Positions 1 to 8,473 of a DNA stretch of 64,000 nt are shown piece after piece. Origin of the DNA: CAYYJR01 sp964472305. GTDB taxonomy: Bacteria; Armatimonadota; Hebobacteria; CAIYQO01. Location: positions 1 to 64,000 of the forward strand of contig CAYYJR010000007.1 in assembly GCA_964472305.1 (NCBI GenBank), in the 5' to 3' direction. The notes under the pieces are model-generated. The model made no database searches and had not been told where the DNA came from. It was given only the letters and a program-made list of their open reading frames with translations. Positions within the stretch are counted from its first letter, which is position 1, and every line of letters begins with the position of its first letter. Made by a program: the position numbers and the translations under genes.

Positions 1-1
1 C

Positions 2-931
2 CACGGCGTGCAGACCACGCTCGACCTGGTCGCCGGCTACCTGGGCGTGCCCAAGGCGGAAATCGATTACTGGGTGGCGGGCATCAACCACATGGCATGG
101 TTCCTGAAGATCGAGCATCACGGGCAGGACATGTATCCGCTGTTCAAGGCGCGCTGCGAACAACCGGAGTATTACGTGAACGAAAAGGTGCGCATCGAAG
201 TCATGCGCCATTTCGGCTACTTTATGACCGAAAGCACCGGACACCTGTCCGAATACGTGCCCTGGTTCCGCAGTTCCGCGCGCGGGTTGCAGACGTATTG
301 CGACGAGCCGGCATTCGGCGGCGAGACAGGCGCCTATTATCACTATAGCGCCGCGCTGGCGGAGAAATACCGCGCGGTGGATCCGCTGGAGTTCGAGACG
401 GCGGTGTTGCAGCCGCGCAGCGCCGAATACTGCACTTACATCCTGGAAGCGCACCAGACGGGCAAGCCGTTCCGCCTGAACGGCAACGTCCGTAACGACG
501 GGCACATCACCAACCTGCCGCAGGGGTGTTGCGTGGAGGTGCCGGTCTACGTGGACCGCGAAGGACTGCACCCGCTGCACGTGGGCGACCTGCCGCCGCA
601 GTGCGCCGCATTGAACCAGACCAACATCTCCGTGCAGGCGCTGTCGGTGGAAGCCGGGTTGACCGGCGATCCCGAATACGCCATGCAGGCCATCGCCCTC
701 GATCCGCTCACCTCCACCCGCTGCACGCTGGCCGAGGTGCGCGCGATGACCCAGGAACTGCTCGACGCCGAAGCGCAATGGCTGCCGCAATTCGCCGGCA
801 AGACACTTCGCCCCACGCCCGCCATCAGCATCCCCGCCGACATCAAACGCGCCGAAGTCCCCCTCGACCCGGCGCTGGCGATCAGCAAACGCTTCGGCAC
901 GCTGATTTCGCAGGACACGACAAAGGTATGA
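2..931 (+). CDS. Alpha-galactosidase-like glycoside hydrolase family 4, 5' end cut by window
   Basis: GH4 enzymes are cytoplasmic NAD+- and Mn2+-dependent glycosidases that cleave by transient oxidation at C3. The visible part begins just after where the family metal-binding Cys would be (His-Gly-Val-Gln follows the window edge) and runs about 309 residues. The block GINHMAWFL, typical of the MelA-type branch, lies about 30 residues in, followed by a conserved TESTGHLSEYVPW stretch. The N-terminal Rossmann half is missing because the window starts inside the gene, so this is not a pseudogene on present evidence. The next genes are a GH30-like protein, a deacetylase and a sulfatase, which suits a polysaccharide-utilisation role. 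GH4 also contains alpha-glucosidases and glucuronidases, so the substrate is inferred only from the MelA-like motif. Confidence 0.88.
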   Translation, partial: HGVQTTLDLVAGYLGVPKAEIDYWVAGINHMAWFLKIEHHGQDMYPLFKARCEQPEYYVNEKVRIEVMRHFGYFMTESTGHLSEYVPWFRSSARGLQTYCDEPAFGGETGAYYHYSAALAEKYRAVDPLEFETAVLQPRSAEYCTYILEAHQTGKPFRLNGNVRNDGHITNLPQGCCVEVPVYVDREGLHPLHVGDLPPQCAALNQTNISVQALSVEAGLTGDPEYAMQAIALDPLTSTRCTLAEVRAMTQELLDAEAQWLPQFAGKTLRPTPAISIPADIKRAEVPLDPALAISKRFGTLISQDTTKV

Positions 932-999
932 CAATTTGAGCATTCTGAGTTGAGCTGTGGATTGCGAAGCGGGGACGGGCGTCAGGAGCGATGGATAAT

Positions 1000-1025
1000 G
1001 AGGGGACAGTGGAGGCTGTCCCCTC
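1000..1025. repeat. Perfect 10-bp inverted repeat with 6-base loop (GGGGACAG type)
   Basis: GAGGGGACAG at 1000-1009 pairs exactly with CTGTCCCCTC at 1016-1025 around a TGGAGG loop. It is followed by two direct copies of CCCTCTTACC (1021-1040). No T tract follows, so it is a poor intrinsic terminator for the GH4 gene. It looks more like a REP-type palindrome; a looser GGGGACG/CGTCCCC pair occurs near 36.6 kb. Confidence 0.5.
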
Positions 1026-1055
1026 TTACCCCCTCTTACCCCCGACGGCAGCGCC

Positions 1056-1319
1056 GTGTTGACAGTAGGTGCTGTCGGCAACGTGCGCTGGAAGGACTTC
1101 GGGATCACATCGGTCACGGCAGCCAGCCTGCGCGTGACTGCTGATGGGCAATTGACGCTGACCGTCCCGCCCGGCAGCGAAGGAGGCGGCTTGGCCGTGC
1201 GCGCCCCGGGTGGCTATCGGCTGGAGGGCAGGCCGAAAGACGTCAATGTGAACGAGAATCAAGGCCTGTACATGATCACCTTCCCTGCGGGCGCGCAGAC
1301 AATCGTGTTGAAGAAATAA
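1056..1319 (+). pseudogene. Possible C-terminal fragment of a lost carbohydrate-related protein
   Basis: An open frame of up to 87 residues reads like the last beta-sandwich of a larger secreted enzyme: regular beta-strand alternation, a Gly-rich turn and a terminal strand ending in IVLKK. The frame stays open somewhat upstream of the GTG at 1056 into the CCCTCTTACC repeats, but no convincing start or ribosome-binding site is visible. I do not recognise the family. The rest of 932-1512 holds only the palindrome at 1000-1025 and a hairpin at 1459-1480. It could also be a small real gene or a chance frame. Confidence 0.25.
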
Positions 1320-1458
1320 GGGATCTGCCGCAAGAACCTTCGCGATGCTATTACCGGTCGACAGGGTGCTGTCAGGGAGCATACACACCGGCATGCAATA
1401 TGATGTTGCTGGAACGGTCCATCCTGACAGCAGTCCTATCGGCAGGATCGTATGGCAG

Positions 1459-1480
1459 CCGCATGCGTAAAGGCATGCGG
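1459..1480. other. 8-bp perfect hairpin upstream of the GH30-like gene
   Basis: CCGCATGC (1459-1466) pairs with GCATGCGG (1473-1480) around GTAAAG, ending 33 bases before the chosen start at 1513. A GTG at 1480 falls at the edge of the hairpin, which argues against using it as the start. It could be an operator or a 5'-UTR structure; nothing else supports either. Confidence 0.35.
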
Positions 1481-1512
1481 TGCAGTGGATAAACAAACTG
1501 AGGGGTAGCTCG

Positions 1513-4500
1513 ATGATACAGTGGAAAGCATCCATGGGTGCATGCGTTGGCATCACCCTGTTGTTCGCGAGCTTGTTGCGGCTCGCTCCGGCACAGGCTG
1601 CCAACAACGATGACTGGCACACGTATCCGTTTTACATGCGTGCCCGGGAACAGGCTCGCGTGATTCCGATCCAGCCGTTGGGTGATCGAACGATTACCAT
1701 CGACGGCGCCCTTGGCGACTGGGGCGATATGCGCCGGGACAGCTTTGCTATTCACCAGCTTCTCGACCACACCCTCCCCGACTTCCACCAGTGCTGGAAG
1801 CAGGAATGGGAAGCTACCCCAATCGACGCGGCGCTGATCAAGCTGATGCGGAGCGACGATGCGCTCTATGTCGCCATTCAAGTCGCGGACGGCGTGGTCC
1901 GTTCGTCGGCCGACAAGCCGTTCAGCGACGATGTCGTCGACATGTACCTGGACCTGCGTCCGCTCTCCGGCAATGGCCCAACCCTGGGCCACGTCAAGTA
2001 TACCGAGGGGGTCTATCAACTTGTGTTCGCGCCGCCCGGCGGCGGACTTCCCCTGCAGGTGTTGCAACCGGAAAACGAACTGTTCACGAACTGGAATCCC
2101 GGCACGAAAGTCGGACGCATGGGGGAATTCGACTCGGCGGGTGCGACGTTCGATGGCGGCTATGTCGTGGAGCTGATGATCCCGTTGGCGAGTTTTCCCG
2201 ACACGATTGCGCAGGACCGTTTGACGCGACCGTTCGGATTCGAAGTCATGATCGCGGACAAGGACGATACACGTCCCAAGGGACAACCCGAGCGCATGTA
2301 CTATTCCTGCAGCGGCTACAGCGGCGGCGGATTCTATTACAAGAGCCTCGCCACGATAGCCTGCACGGATCCGGAACTGCGGACGGAGTTGCCGTTGTCC
2401 CGGCTGCGCAACAACGCGTTGAAACAGGCGCCTGGCGGGGATGAGGGCGATGGCTGGATCGTGACGGATACTGATGAGAAAGATCTGGACACCGCGTTCA
2501 TGACAGCGAGCACAGCAGTGCCTGGTTACATTGCCCCTGCTAATAAAACGGGCGCTCCGGTCACGACCTATCCGTGCAAGGCGCTGGGACTGGCGTTCCA
2601 TCATCGGCGTGTATTGACGCGTCTTCCCGCGCGTGCGCCGGCCGATGTCGGCAATCGCTATCATGCCGTCTATCCCCTGGGGAATCGGAAACCTGTGATC
2701 GACGGGAAGCTCGATGACTGGGACGACTTCGACGAGACTGCGATGAGCATCTACGAGTATGGCCACCAGTATTTCTGCGTCGGCATCGAGGACAGGAGGG
2801 ATATAACCCGGCACAAGCTGATGACCGACGGCGATAACCTCTATATTGCGATCCGCGTGAAGGACGACTCGGTCATCAACCCTGTCAGTTGGCGTCATCC
2901 AGAGGGCGGCGATTGTGTGTTTCTCTATCTGGATGTCCGCTCCCCCGATGCGAAGTCGTTCCCGATGAGCGACGCCAAGTTCAACGGCGATGCGCACCGC
3001 TTCTGCCTGGTTCCCCCGATGGAGGACATGATTCACTGGAAGGCGCATATCGCCACGGGAGACACGTCCCTGAAGGAGGTCACCAACGTGGATTACGCCA
3101 GCGTCAGGACGGCGGACGGCTATGCGATCGAGCTGGTCATTCCCATCTCCGCCGTGCAGGCTAAGCCTGTCGCCGGTCGTTTCAAGCAACCCTTCGGTTT
3201 CGAGCTGTTGTACGCCGACATCGACAAACACGGCGAGGACGGACTCGCTCCTATGATCTACTATTCCTGGGGGGGCAGCCAGGAGCAAAACATCAAGAAG
3301 TCCCCCAACCAGTTCGCCCTGGCCGACTACCTGCCCAACCGCCTGCCGGAGGTCCGGCAGTTGGTAGACCGCTCCGCGGTCGCAATCGTGGTCCGTCCGG
3401 AGCACAGGCTCCAGGCATTTTCCGGGTTCGGGGGAAACTACGAACGAGATGGCTCCTTCCATCCCGACGGCGGCAACGCCAGCAAGTTCTGCCTGGACAC
3501 CGCCAACACACTGTACATCGCCCGGCATATGAAGCACACATGGGCGCGGGTCACTCTGCATCTTGTCGATTGGGAATGGGTCAATGATAACGACGATCCG
3601 AACACCACGGACTTCGTGGAGCGCTTCAGGTCACGCTGGGGAGATCCCGATGTCCCCTTCGATAAACAGCGGGAGGGGCTTCATTATCAGAGCGAGGTGG
3701 ACCGGTACCTTCACATCATGAAGCAATGGCGGCCCGAGGGCACCCGGCTCATCGCCTGGGCCAACAAATTCCCCGACTGGATGTTGGAGGGATCAAAGCT
3801 CAAAAAGGGGATGGAGGCCGAATTCGTCGAATGCGTCACCTCGTACATGGTCTACGCGAAGAAGAAGGGGATTGAGTTCGACCTTTTCGCCTTGAAGGAC
3901 GCCTACAAGGGATATCCCGATTTTGACGAAGACGAATACCCGAAGATGCTGGTGGCGCTCGGAAAGAGCTTCGAGAAAAGCGGTCTGAAGACGAAGCTCA
4001 TGTTCTGCGATACCCAACACTCGTATATCCTCGGGAATTACGCCAAACTCGCCAACGATATGGCACTGAGGAGATACCTGGGCGGTGTGGGCTTCGAATT
4101 CTCCGGCGACATCGACGTACAAATGCCCGCCTATCGCCTGTGGAGCGATCTGGCCGAACATATGGAGCTGCCCTTCATGGCCACCGCCTTCGGCCGCTCC
4201 TTCTCCACGTCGCCCACCTACCTTTTCGAGGAGGTTCGCATCCAGCAGCAACTGATCCGTGAGCTGAAGGTGAACGCCGCCCTGCTCACGAACTTCATCG
4301 CTTCCAGGTTGAGCATGAAGGACAATCTCACCTTCGCCCAACGGGTCTTCCCGGCCCCGGATCATGCTCGTGCTCAACCCGATTGGCATTATCACTCCAG
4401 GTACCGCCAGGGTGTCCCGATTCTCGATCTGTCACCCTGGACCTACGAGGAGGACGAGGTGCTCACCGGCCTGCGCTACCAGTTCACCCGTCACTTCTGC

Positions 4501-4794
4501 GAGCTCACCCCGGAGGGGCATGTCATCGACACCGAATCCGACCATCCCCACGTGATGGTCTCGGGCTACGGCGGTCAGGGAGGCGTACTCACCCTGCACA
4601 TCTCCAATGCCGGACCGACCCGCAACGCCACTATCAGCGGCCTTCCCGCCGGGATCAAATCCCTGAACGTTGTGCGCAGCGGCTCGGGCGAGGGCTATCA
4701 CACAGCCGGCGCCATCAACCTGACCGACGGCAAGACCACGATCGAGCTTCCCGCCTGGTCACTGGTCAGCCTGACCACCATGACCACGGATTGA
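1513..4794 (+). CDS. Secreted protein with two CBM9-like domains and a GH30-like barrel lacking the expected catalytic glutamates
   Basis: A 1093-residue exported protein. The ATG at 1513 has GAGGGG about 8 bases upstream and gives a clean signal peptide ending in AQA near residue 30; an upstream in-frame GTG at 1480 is less likely. Two CBM9-like domains follow (about 60-270 and 395-610), each opening with an IDGxLxDW block. From about residue 625 a GH30-like clan A fold starts with FSGFGG and ends in a small beta-sandwich. Where GH30 enzymes have Asn-Glu after strand 4 the sequence reads Leu-Lys-Asp (794-796), and where the nucleophile sits in a T-E-x-G block it reads TAFG (Ala892). By eye both glutamates are replaced, so it may bind rather than cleave glycan. 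It sits between the GH4 gene and a deacetylase. Confidence 0.72.
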   Translation: MIQWKASMGACVGITLLFASLLRLAPAQAANNDDWHTYPFYMRAREQARVIPIQPLGDRTITIDGALGDWGDMRRDSFAIHQLLDHTLPDFHQCWKQEWEATPIDAALIKLMRSDDALYVAIQVADGVVRSSADKPFSDDVVDMYLDLRPLSGNGPTLGHVKYTEGVYQLVFAPPGGGLPLQVLQPENELFTNWNPGTKVGRMGEFDSAGATFDGGYVVELMIPLASFPDTIAQDRLTRPFGFEVMIADKDDTRPKGQPERMYYSCSGYSGGGFYYKSLATIACTDPELRTELPLSRLRNNALKQAPGGDEGDGWIVTDTDEKDLDTAFMTASTAVPGYIAPANKTGAPVTTYPCKALGLAFHHRRVLTRLPARAPADVGNRYHAVYPLGNRKPVIDGKLDDWDDFDETAMSIYEYGHQYFCVGIEDRRDITRHKLMTDGDNLYIAIRVKDDSVINPVSWRHPEGGDCVFLYLDVRSPDAKSFPMSDAKFNGDAHRFCLVPPMEDMIHWKAHIATGDTSLKEVTNVDYASVRTADGYAIELVIPISAVQAKPVAGRFKQPFGFELLYADIDKHGEDGLAPMIYYSWGGSQEQNIKKSPNQFALADYLPNRLPEVRQLVDRSAVAIVVRPEHRLQAFSGFGGNYERDGSFHPDGGNASKFCLDTANTLYIARHMKHTWARVTLHLVDWEWVNDNDDPNTTDFVERFRSRWGDPDVPFDKQREGLHYQSEVDRYLHIMKQWRPEGTRLIAWANKFPDWMLEGSKLKKGMEAEFVECVTSYMVYAKKKGIEFDLFALKDAYKGYPDFDEDEYPKMLVALGKSFEKSGLKTKLMFCDTQHSYILGNYAKLANDMALRRYLGGVGFEFSGDIDVQMPAYRLWSDLAEHMELPFMATAFGRSFSTSPTYLFEEVRIQQQLIRELKVNAALLTNFIASRLSMKDNLTFAQRVFPAPDHARAQPDWHYHSRYRQGVPILDLSPWTYEEDEVLTGLRYQFTRHFCELTPEGHVIDTESDHPHVMVSGYGGQGGVLTLHISNAGPTRNATISGLPAGIKSLNVVRSGSGEGYHTAGAINLTDGKTTIELPAWSLVSLTTMTTD

Positions 4795-4839
4795 CCGCGC
4801 CCCTGATCCCGTGTCCAATGGGCTTCCGAGGAGCAAGGC

Positions 4840-5796
4840 ATGACAGAAATTGGACGGACTGTGATCGCGCAGTGGAAGAACGACGCGAAAGGCGTGATGA
4901 CGCTGCGTTTCGACGACAGCATGCTGTCGCAGGCGGAGATCGCGGTGCCGGCAATGATCGAACGACGATTGACCGGCACCTGGTTCATCAATCCGGCCTC
5001 CGAGCAACACAAAGCCAACATGGCACTGTGGGAAGAAACCTGCCCCGCCCATGGACAGGAACTCGCCAACCACACCATGCACCACTCCGGCGCCCGCGAT
5101 CATGCCGATGCCGAATACGAAATCGGCGCCTGCGCGCGCATCATCAATTCCCTGAAACCGCCGGGCGCGAGCCCTCTGATGGCCTTTAGCTACGGCGGCG
5201 GCACCACCTGGCTGATCGATGAGGAGGACAAGGAACGGATCCTTGCGAAGTACCATTGCATTTTCAACAGAGGAAAATTAGAGCAATTCAGCGATGACTG
5301 CGGCGCGGATTTCGCCGCCATGAAGCGCGTGGTCGACGCGACCATCGACGACGGTCTGTGGCGGCGCTGCCTGATCCACGGGATTGGCGCGCAACGACCC
5401 GGGAAGAACTGGATCGCCCTCGATGCCGGTGAGTTCATGAAGCTGGTGGACTATATGGCCGAGCGAAGGGACGATGTCTGGGTGGGCGGCTTGATCGCGG
5501 TCCACAAATACGAGAGGGAACGTGATGCGGCGGTGGCGTCATGGGAGGTGGAATCGGGAGAAGGCGCGGTACGAGTCACACTGACGGGCGAAACCGATCT
5601 CGCGCTCTATGACGAACCATTGACCTTGACCACCACGATTCCGGATTGGTGGTCCGCGTGCGCCGTCCGGCAGCATGGGGTTGAGCTCAACTGTTCGGTG
5701 CAGGACGGCGCGGCGCGGTACGACGCGATTCCGGGTAGGGGAGAGATCATTCTGGAAGATAGCGTGGGCCGGACCAGTGCACGGACATCGATTTGA
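4840..5796 (+). CDS. Polysaccharide deacetylase-like protein (NodB/CE4 fold)
   Basis: A 318-residue protein without a signal peptide. Near residue 25 it has LRFDDS, matching the TFDDG motif of CE4 enzymes, whose Asp pair supplies the base and a metal ligand. Near residue 80 is NHTMHH, matching the HSxxH metal site. The C-terminal third (about 225-318) is a beta-rich extension outside the NodB core. The ATG at 4840 has GAGGAG upstream. It lies 45 bases after the GH30-like gene and is probably co-transcribed with it. CE4 members remove N- or O-acetyl groups from glycans; lack of a signal and the DDS variant suggest action on an imported oligosaccharide, which is inference. Confidence 0.75.
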   Translation: MTEIGRTVIAQWKNDAKGVMTLRFDDSMLSQAEIAVPAMIERRLTGTWFINPASEQHKANMALWEETCPAHGQELANHTMHHSGARDHADAEYEIGACARIINSLKPPGASPLMAFSYGGGTTWLIDEEDKERILAKYHCIFNRGKLEQFSDDCGADFAAMKRVVDATIDDGLWRRCLIHGIGAQRPGKNWIALDAGEFMKLVDYMAERRDDVWVGGLIAVHKYERERDAAVASWEVESGEGAVRVTLTGETDLALYDEPLTLTTTIPDWWSACAVRQHGVELNCSVQDGAARYDAIPGRGEIILEDSVGRTSARTSI

Positions 5797-6179
5797 ACGT
5801 CATGTCTGAGCAACTGCATCAATTTGCCGAGGTCTTCGGACCGCTCTGGTGGAGTGTCGAGCATAAGAAACTATCTCAAAACGTACGTTTGTGCTGTCGT
5901 ATTGACAGGAGTAAGTATTCGGTGAATCCCTCCCCCCTTCCTGCTCAAGCGGCGGAAGAGGGTGAGCCCGTCCCAGTAGCGAGCCAGGCTGTCGTGCGCG
6001 TCGCGGGCCGCACGCAGGAGCGTGGGGTCCGCCCGTTCGGTTTCCCGCCATCGCGCGATGGCCTCGACACCCCGCGCCGCACGCGCGAGATTATTCGATA
6101 GCCTGGGAGCAATCATGAAGGCACGGCGCGCCACATTACCGACACGCCATAGCGGATGATGGAGTAAAAGGTTGCACAG
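5797..6179. other. Gap with an unexplained minus-strand frame (5871-6134)
   Basis: This 383-base gap has no recognised gene. On the minus strand 6134-5871 encodes up to 87 residues, first two thirds helix-like and rich in Arg, Ala and Leu, as in a helical-bundle fragment. I do not recognise it, and its 3' part looks less like coding sequence. It may be a gene remnant or a chance frame in GC-rich DNA. A plus-strand frame over the same bases looks even less protein-like. Confidence 0.25.
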
Positions 6180-7475
6180 ATGACATCATCACCGAATATC
6201 CTCTGGATCATGACAGATCAGCAATCGTCATCCCTCATGAGCTGCGCGGGAAATCAAGATGTGCAGACGCCCGCAATGGATAGCCTGGCACAGCGGGGCA
6301 TGCGCTTCACGCAGGCCTATTGCACCCAACCGCTCTGCACCCCATCGCGTGCCAGCCTGTTCACCGGGTTCATGCCGCATGAAGTCGGCGTGCAGCGCAA
6401 TGGGCTGGCCATCACCGACACGATGGTGGGCCAGGGAATCGGGCACCTGTTGAGCCGGGCGGGGTACGACTGCGGGTATGGCGGCAAGTGGCACGTGCCG
6501 GAGGCCAGCCTGCCCGAAGGGCACGGATTCGAGCGAGTCGCGCCTTTCGGCGACGACGGCCTCACGGACGCCTGTGTGGCATTTCTGCAGCGGCCGCGCG
6601 AACGACCATTTTTCCTCGTCGCCTCCTATGATAATCCGCATAACATCTGCGAATGGGCGCGCCGGCAGCCCCTCCCGTGGGGCCGGGTGGCGGACCCCGC
6701 TTCCCTCGCGGACTGCCCCAATCTGCCGGCGAATTTTGCGCCGCCGTCCTTTGAACCGGAGATCATTCGCATCGAGCAGGACGCCAATCGGCAGCTCTAT
6801 CCTGCCGTGAGCTTTACCGAAGATGATTGGCGACGGTACCGATACGCGTATTGTCGGCTGGTCGAGAAGGTCGATGCGCAGGTCGGCCGGCTCTTGGAGG
6901 CGCTGGACCGCAACGGGCTATGCGACTCGACGGTCGTCGTGTTCACCAGCGACCATGGGGACGGCAATGGCGCGCATCGCTGGAATCAGAAATCGGTGCT
7001 GTATGAGGACGTCATCCGCGTGCCGCTGCTTATCGCGGCGCCGGGGAACCTTCTTAGCGACGCACAATGCGCGTCGCTGGTGTCCACCGGACTCGATGTG
7101 TATCCGACCCTGTGCGCGTATGCCGGCGTTACCCCGCCTCCCGGACGCGCCGGGTATCCGCTGCAGCCGCTCATCGAAGGAACGAACAGACCGTCCTGGC
7201 GCGATGAGCTGGTCGTGCAGACGTTCTTCGACGGCGGCCGCGGATACAATACGGTCGGGCGCATGCTGCGCACGCTGCGGTATAAGTATGTTGTCTATCA
7301 CATGGGCCGGCATCGCGAGCAGCTCTTCGACCTGGAGCAGGACCCCGGTGAAATGGTTAACCTGGCCGTCGAGCAGCGGCATGCCGGGGTGCTGGCGGAG
7401 CATCGTCGCCGACTGGCGGCATGGTGCGAACAAATAAGTGATCCTTTTCGGAAGCATCTTGTCGATCACATATAG
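6180..7475 (+). CDS. Sulfatase (formylglycine-dependent, arylsulfatase/choline-sulfatase type)
   Basis: Hydrolyses sulfate esters, here most likely on a glycan. Near the N-terminus is the ILWIMTDQQ strand supplying Ca2+ ligands. The signature CTPSR begins at Cys53, the residue oxidised to formylglycine by a maturase not seen in this window. FTSDHGDGNG further on supplies the other metal-binding Asp and His. At 431 residues it is slightly short for the family but complete. No signal peptide is evident, so it may act in the cytoplasm. GGAG lies about 15 bases before the ATG, a loose spacing. With the GH4, GH30-like and deacetylase genes it points to use of a sulfated or acetylated polysaccharide. 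Confidence 0.92.
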   Translation: MTSSPNILWIMTDQQSSSLMSCAGNQDVQTPAMDSLAQRGMRFTQAYCTQPLCTPSRASLFTGFMPHEVGVQRNGLAITDTMVGQGIGHLLSRAGYDCGYGGKWHVPEASLPEGHGFERVAPFGDDGLTDACVAFLQRPRERPFFLVASYDNPHNICEWARRQPLPWGRVADPASLADCPNLPANFAPPSFEPEIIRIEQDANRQLYPAVSFTEDDWRRYRYAYCRLVEKVDAQVGRLLEALDRNGLCDSTVVVFTSDHGDGNGAHRWNQKSVLYEDVIRVPLLIAAPGNLLSDAQCASLVSTGLDVYPTLCAYAGVTPPPGRAGYPLQPLIEGTNRPSWRDELVVQTFFDGGRGYNTVGRMLRTLRYKYVVYHMGRHREQLFDLEQDPGEMVNLAVEQRHAGVLAEHRRRLAAWCEQISDPFRKHLVDHI

Positions 7476-7496
7476 GAGTGGGAAGGTGAATCCGCC

Positions 7497-7847
7497 ATGC
7501 TGAATATCAAGGGGCAAATCTCCAGCCGGTACCGCGTCCGTCGCGCAGTCATTCCGAAAACACGCAACCCATTCATCAACACGCACCTGCTGGCGCTCGG
7601 GCCGGACGGCAGAGGGCGCGAGCGCTTCTGGACATCAAGTTGCATCTATGCAAAAGGCACGACATGCTTGCTGCTCGACGAGGACGGGGAGTACCGCGCA
7701 TTATCAGCACGGGAGAGTTCGTGCCGTTTGATACCCGCGGGCCGGCGGTGCACGTTGCCCAATACCCATACGTTCCGGCGCAACGATCCCTTCGCGCCGA
7801 AGATTCAAGAACTCCTGACACGGTGGAAGATCGATGACGGGTTTTAG
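7497..7847 (+). pseudogene. Short frame, probably the truncated start of a decayed gene
   Basis: A 116-codon frame follows a plausible GGGAAGGTG ribosome-binding site 21 bases after the sulfatase stop. Residues 1-70 look protein-like, but the tail is Arg/Ser-rich and irregular. A different frame (about 7700-7837) becomes more protein-like just where this one degrades, suggesting a frameshift. I do not recognise the family. Nothing convincing is seen in 7848-8037, and the IS630 fossil follows, so the stretch fits accumulated decay downstream of the polysaccharide locus. Confidence 0.3.
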
Positions 7848-8037
7848 CCTCCCCCTCGCGGGGCGCCAAGTTACACCACTGGCATGCGCTGTTGAGCGTG
7901 GCGTGCGCGTGGGCAGGGGGGAACTGGTGTTGATCACGAGTTGACCACTATAGACCCCCTTGCCCAGGTGCCCATATCCAGTACCGGCTTAAACAGAACC
8001 TTCAGCACGTTACTACCCCGGCATAGGTAAAGATTTA

Positions 8038-8435
8038 TCAGGCCGCTTCGGGTTCGGCTTTGGCATATTGCACATGCCGTTCCTTGAAGTTACTGCGAAC
8101 GACATCGGGGCGCTTCTGGGTGCTATGTCAATAGGCCCGCACGTCTTCCTTGAGTTGCGTGACATTTTTCGGACGGCGCTGCCGCAAGGCTGCCTGTTTC
8201 ACGTCCTGGTTGAGCATCTCATCCGGGTTCAGTTCCGGGCTGTAGCCGGGCAGATAGACGATTTCAATCTCGGCGGCGTGTTTCACGCGCCACGCCTGCC
8301 GGTACGCTTTCATCCATTGCGACACAATATAGGGCTCACGCCCAACGTTGCCGCGACCGCATTCTGTTTTTGCCCGCCCAACACGGCATAGACGGCGCGC
8401 TTTCGCACCGCTTCTTGGTAATCTCTTCTTAACTG
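8038..8435 (-). mobile_element. IS630-family transposase fossil (frameshift, internal deletion, nonsense codon)
   Basis: Read on the minus strand, 8425-8333 encodes an IS630-type N-terminal helix-turn-helix (RKRAVYAVLGGQKQNAVAA, then LGVS). A one-base loss near 8333 shifts into the frame of PYIVSQWMKAYRQ. At about 8295 the sequence jumps directly to the C-terminal catalytic part containing LPGYSPELNPDE, so most of the DDE core is deleted. An in-frame TGA at 8128-8130 interrupts a tail that otherwise reads to the natural stop at 8038. These lesions show a dead copy. No terminal inverted repeats or TA duplication could be assigned. Confidence 0.8.
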
Positions 8436-8440
8436 TCCGC

Positions 8441-8469
8441 TTGCGTGCCAGCCTCTCACCCGCTATAGT
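8441..8469 (+). promoter_or_regulatory. Sigma70-like promoter of the AraC gene, probably giving a leaderless mRNA
   Basis: TTGCGT (8441-8446) and TATAGT (8464-8469) are separated by exactly 17 bases. The ATG codons at 8474 and 8477 lie 4 and 7 bases after the -10 box, where transcription should begin, and no Shine-Dalgarno precedes them. Position and absence of a leader are seen directly; function is inferred. Confidence 0.5.
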
Positions 8470-8473
8470 GAAC

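Noticed and set aside
1372..3561. 729-codon open frame on the minus strand
   Set aside because: It is the antisense shadow of the CBM9/GH30-like gene: biased Arg/His/Gly composition, no domain, and the plus strand carries a signal peptide and recognisable domains.
8348..8473. N-terminal extension of the AraC regulator
   Set aside because: The extra codons are the complement of the IS630 transposase fossil and include the promoter.
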